A stretch of 17,341 nucleotides of DNA from Parachlorella kessleri. Its lineage: Eukaryota > Chlorophyta > Trebouxiophyceae > Chlorellales > Chlorellaceae. The DNA lies in NCBI GenBank assembly GCA_001598975.1, contig BBXU01002764.1:1-17341 (forward strand). Direction: 5' to 3'. Positions 14,524 through 17,341 of this stretch are shown here, in pieces (the stretch's first letter is position 1; every line of letters begins with the position of its first letter). Under the pieces are notes generated by a model, which saw only the letters and a list, made by a program, of their open reading frames with translations, made no database searches and was not told the DNA's origin. The translations under genes were made by a program, and so were the position numbers.

Positions 14524-17341
14524 ATGTCTCCAGAACGTCTAGCGTTCGTGCTTATTGACGGGATTGGGGACGTCACCATCCCTGCCCTTGGCAGCAGAAC
14601 TCCCCTTCAGGCAGCCACCGTACCCTACCTGAACGCCGTTGCAGGTGAAGTTCGCTTGATCAATAATGATCTGCCCGCAGCAGACGACCCAGGGCCTTCC
14701 CCTGACCTGGTGCTTGCTATCTTGGGTGGGGCAGGGTAAGGGTACCCTTGCCCACCACGCACGCTCAGGTGACCTCCTCTGGCATGTTGCAGCGGCCGGG
14801 TTCAACGGATTGATGGACCCTGTGGAGCCTGGCCTTGCCTGCGGCAGTGACACATCCCACCTGTCCATCTTTGGGTGGGTAGTGGCACCTCTGCTCCCTT
14901 TGGCGGGTGGAGGAGGAGTGCTTCCATCTGACGCCCGGCAGTACCGCCTAAATAACATGCGACACGTGGGGGCAGGGTAGCCGCATGTTATACCAGCCCC
15001 TATCCACCAGCTCACCAGCTGTCACCACAATTGCCATTATACCCGCTTCTTCAGGGGCTACTAGCACACGCCTTGTGCCCCTTCCATGCATATCCAATTG
15101 TTCAACGTCCACAGGTACCCCCCCTGCCCACTGAGCTGTTCCTTGCTACTGGGGGTCCGGTGTCACATTGTGCCGCAGGTACGACCCCCGCCACTACTAC
15201 CGTGGCCGAGGCGCTTTTGAGTCCATGGGCGCCGGGTTGGCCATGGCACCCGGTGACATCGCCTTCAAGTGCAACTTTGCCACCCTGGACCCCGTCAGCG
15301 GCCTCGTGCTGAGGCGCCGCGCTGATCGACGCTTTGAGACGCTGGGCCCGCTGCTGTGCGCTGCGCTGGACGGGCTGGCGCTGCCGCGCTTCCCCCAGCA
15401 CGCTGTGAGCGTCAAGTATGCCACTGAGCACCGCTGCGGGGTGGTGGTGAGGGGCCCCGGCCTGAGTGACGCCATCAGCGGGACGGACCCACTGAGAGAT
15501 AATCTGCCCCTCCAGGTGCGATCAGACCGTGGATGATAGCGAGCAGTTCTGGTGTGTCCCTCTATGCACAGGGTCGTTTTGGCGAAGGAGTTGCTTGCGT
15601 AGGACCCTCGTTGAGCGCCAACCTTGGAACCCGCGATGTGGGGAGTTGGGGGGTCGTTTAGTGCTGCTCCACCTTCTTATTGCAGTAGCAAGCTTATGCT
15701 GCTATGGGGGTTTGCCTTCAGTACAACTTGGCATCTCATTCCCACCCCTGGGGTACTGCAAAGCGCTGGCCTCCTTCGGCTCCCCCAAAAGCAGGAGCAC
15801 CCCACAACGGACCCTTGCCAGAAAACCCATACTCAGCTGCCTGTACTGAAGTATATGTACCTGCCGCTACTGGTTCATTCCCAGGGTGAATTTCAAGGCA
15901 GCAAGCACAGCAGCGAAAGAGTATCTCATCGCTGAGCCGCCCCATGCTGCTGCAGGTGGTCAGGCCCCTTGATGACTCTCCCGAGGCAGCGCATACCGCC
16001 GAGGTGGTCAACCAGCTGTCGGCCGCCATCCGGCAAGTGCTGGAGGCAAGCCAAGCAGGGTTTCCACGCCATGCAGCATCCCCTTGTCTGTACAGTGCAT
16101 ATAGTGTTCTGGAGACTGTCTTGGGGTCTCTCAGCAGTGTGTCTGACCAGCAGTTTGCCGTTTGCAGTTCGTCTGGACAGCAGTTTTGTCTGCCAAGCAT
16201 GGCTTGGCGGCCTTCATCTTGGCGTGACAGTGCTTGATCACTTTTTTTGGGCGGGGCGGTGCCTCGTAGTGGCCTGTGGGGTATCACCCGGCTTTGGGCT
16301 TACTGGCTGTGTATAGGCCTAAGCCACTGCACAGCGGGACGGGCCTGCTGTACATGTGTCCCTCCCATTTGTCTTGTCCACAAACCTTTTTTCACCCACC
16401 AAAACATGCATGCCTTACCTGCTTTCAGCCGCGGCGGCGCCTCCCATGCAGTCCTCGGTACCCCAGTTTCGGTACCCCACACCTCCTTCCTGCAGCCTGC
16501 AGCATCCAGGAAAGCACTCATGCTATGCCCTTCTCCCACGGGGCTCGCTGAAATGCGCCGTGCGTGTCCCTGATAACAGGGCCATCCCGTCAACAAGCAG
16601 CGGGTCGCCGAGGGCAAGCCGCCGGCCAACATAGTGCTGCTGCGGGGGTGCGGCTCGCGGCTGGCAGTGCAGCCATTCCTAGAACGCCATGGGTGAGCCG
16701 CTCTTTACTGAAGTGAATGGTTAGGTGGGGGTGCATGAGGCTGGGTGTGGGGTGTAGCCGTGGTGTGTGTGATATGTGTTGGGTAGGGCCTGGGCCTTGG
16801 CTTGCGATGTGATGGAAAATAGAGGTCCAAGGTGCAATAAGCAGGCCTGCCGCTTGCTTAAGTCCCAAGAAGCGGATCCCAGCTCACTCCGCCCAACACC
16901 GCCTCCCGGCACACAGGGTAGGCCCCACCCGCCAAGAAGTTGGCGCAGGGCTAGGCATGTGGCGTGTCAGAGTCTCATTCACTCAATTCTTCTACCTGAT
17001 GGATGTACTGGTATGTTATGGCAAACCAGCGCCGAACACAAGGAGGGATGTTTTGGGGCGACAAAGCAGTCATGAAAGTTGCTGGATGCCATCCTGGTGG
17101 GTGTTTCACACAGCCCCCTGTCCAACCCCACCCCGTAGCCTGCGGGGCTGGCATGGGCCGGCATGGTAGCTCCCAAGAGAATACATCACTAACTGGCCAG
17201 CCAATGGGGGCGCTGTGACACCCGCCCTGCCTGCCATTTTTCTCTTTTTTTCGAACCACCCTTACAGGACCCCCCCTTTCCCCCGTAGGCTGCCACCCTT
17301 ACAGGAACCCCCCTTTCCCTCCGTAGGCTGCCACCCTTACA
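14524..17341 (+). CDS. apgM: Archaeal-type cofactor-independent phosphoglycerate mutase, 5' part
   Basis: Interconverts 3- and 2-phosphoglycerate in glycolysis/gluconeogenesis without 2,3-bisphosphoglycerate. It is a metal-dependent enzyme of the alkaline phosphatase superfamily. Five exons are visible: 14524-14644, 14793-14874, 15179-15515, 15956-16045, 16580-16692, giving 247 residues with consistent phases. Exon 1 has the metal-site start AFVLIDGIGD. Exon 2 has NGLMDPVEPGLACGSDTSHL. Exon 3 has GYDPRHYYRGRGAFESMGAG, the RRRADRRFE motif and VSVKYATEHRCGVVVRGPGL, then TDPL. Exon 4 has DDSPEAAHTAEVVN and exon 5 has HPVNKQRV and NIVLLRGCGSR. These are the ordered motifs of archaeal-type iPGM, not of plant-type iPGM. 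Intron 4 is best read as GC-AG. Exon 5 ends HG|GTGAGC. The expected following segment (APTKI-type motif and C-terminal third) is not found before the edge, so the gene continues outside. The ATG has A at -3. No transit peptide is visible, which suggests the cytosol. Confidence 0.85.
16046..16579 (+). other. Probable GC-AG intron in the phosphoglycerate mutase gene
   Basis: Homology of the flanking text requires QVLE to join HPVNKQR in phase 0. The sequence after GAG is GCAAGC, a good U1 match for a rare GC donor, and the acceptor is GATAACAG at 16579. The only nearby GT in phase, CAA|GTGCTG at 16037, would delete three residues and fits a donor poorly. Confidence 0.65.
17256..17341 (+). repeat. 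37/38-bp tandem repeat at the right edge
   Basis: Units begin ccacccttaca at 17256, 17293 and 17331, each followed by a run of C and T and then ccgtagg(ctg). The last unit is cut by the window edge. Each unit contains two AG-G acceptor-like sites (CTTACAG|G and CCGTAG|G) behind pyrimidine tracts, and it lies where the sixth mutase exon would be expected to begin or shortly before. Confidence 0.85.

Noticed and set aside
16905..16930. CACACAG at 16917 as acceptor for mutase exon 6
   Set aside because: In the required phase the next codon after the split Gly is TAG, and the text does not match the expected APTKI-type segment.

Overview
The window is nuclear DNA of a chlorophycean green alga, most likely a volvocine (Chlamydomonas/Volvox-type) species. 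The signs are GC-rich coding sequence, small exons split by GT-AG introns, TGTAA poly(A) signals, long CAG-encoded glutamine-rich exons, a chloroplast transit peptide with a V-x-A type end, and above all an NIN-like RWP-RK protein with the layout of Chlamydomonas NIT2. I see no bacterial-style operons, CRISPR array, rRNA, tRNA or transposase.

Layout. (1) 202-1264 (+): the 3' part of a rhodanese-type sulfurtransferase gene, its 5' end outside the window, embedded in degenerate tandem repeats that copy its splice junctions. (2) 1265-2813: non-coding, with two short tandem duplications and the presumed promoter/5' leader of the next gene, including a perfect TGACGTCA palindrome and a uORF that overlaps the start codon. 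(3) 2814-10793 (+): an 11-exon gene, reconstructed here with all phases consistent (4389 nt, 1462 residues). It encodes an NLP-type RWP-RK transcription factor: N-terminal GAF-like nitrate-response region, very long Gln/Ala/Ser/Pro-rich middle, RWP-RK domain, second Gln/Ala/Pro-rich region, no PB1 domain. It is the probable orthologue of NIT2, the activator of nitrate assimilation genes. (4) 10794-13028: convergent 3' regions. (5) 14300-13029 (-): a small chloroplast/thylakoid-targeted Gly-rich membrane protein resembling the start of DUF1517-type proteins. (6) 14301-14523: a 223-bp head-to-head promoter. (7) 14524 to the right edge (+): the first five exons of an archaeal-type cofactor-independent phosphoglycerate mutase, with one intron best read as GC-AG. 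The 3' end lies outside the window.

The genes look like ordinary neighbours and not one pathway: nitrate-response regulation, sulfur transfer, a plastid membrane protein and glycolysis/gluconeogenesis. The head-to-head plastid-protein/PGM pair could share a promoter. The most unusual theme is structural. At least four exon-intron boundaries lie inside local tandem duplications (about 57, 118-124, 97 and 20 bp periods), which multiply real splice donors or acceptors, and one intron is flanked by an 11-bp direct repeat. This suggests recent turnover of splice sites and intron edges by tandem duplication. All gene models are read by eye from codon, splice and family patterns; no database or transcript was consulted.
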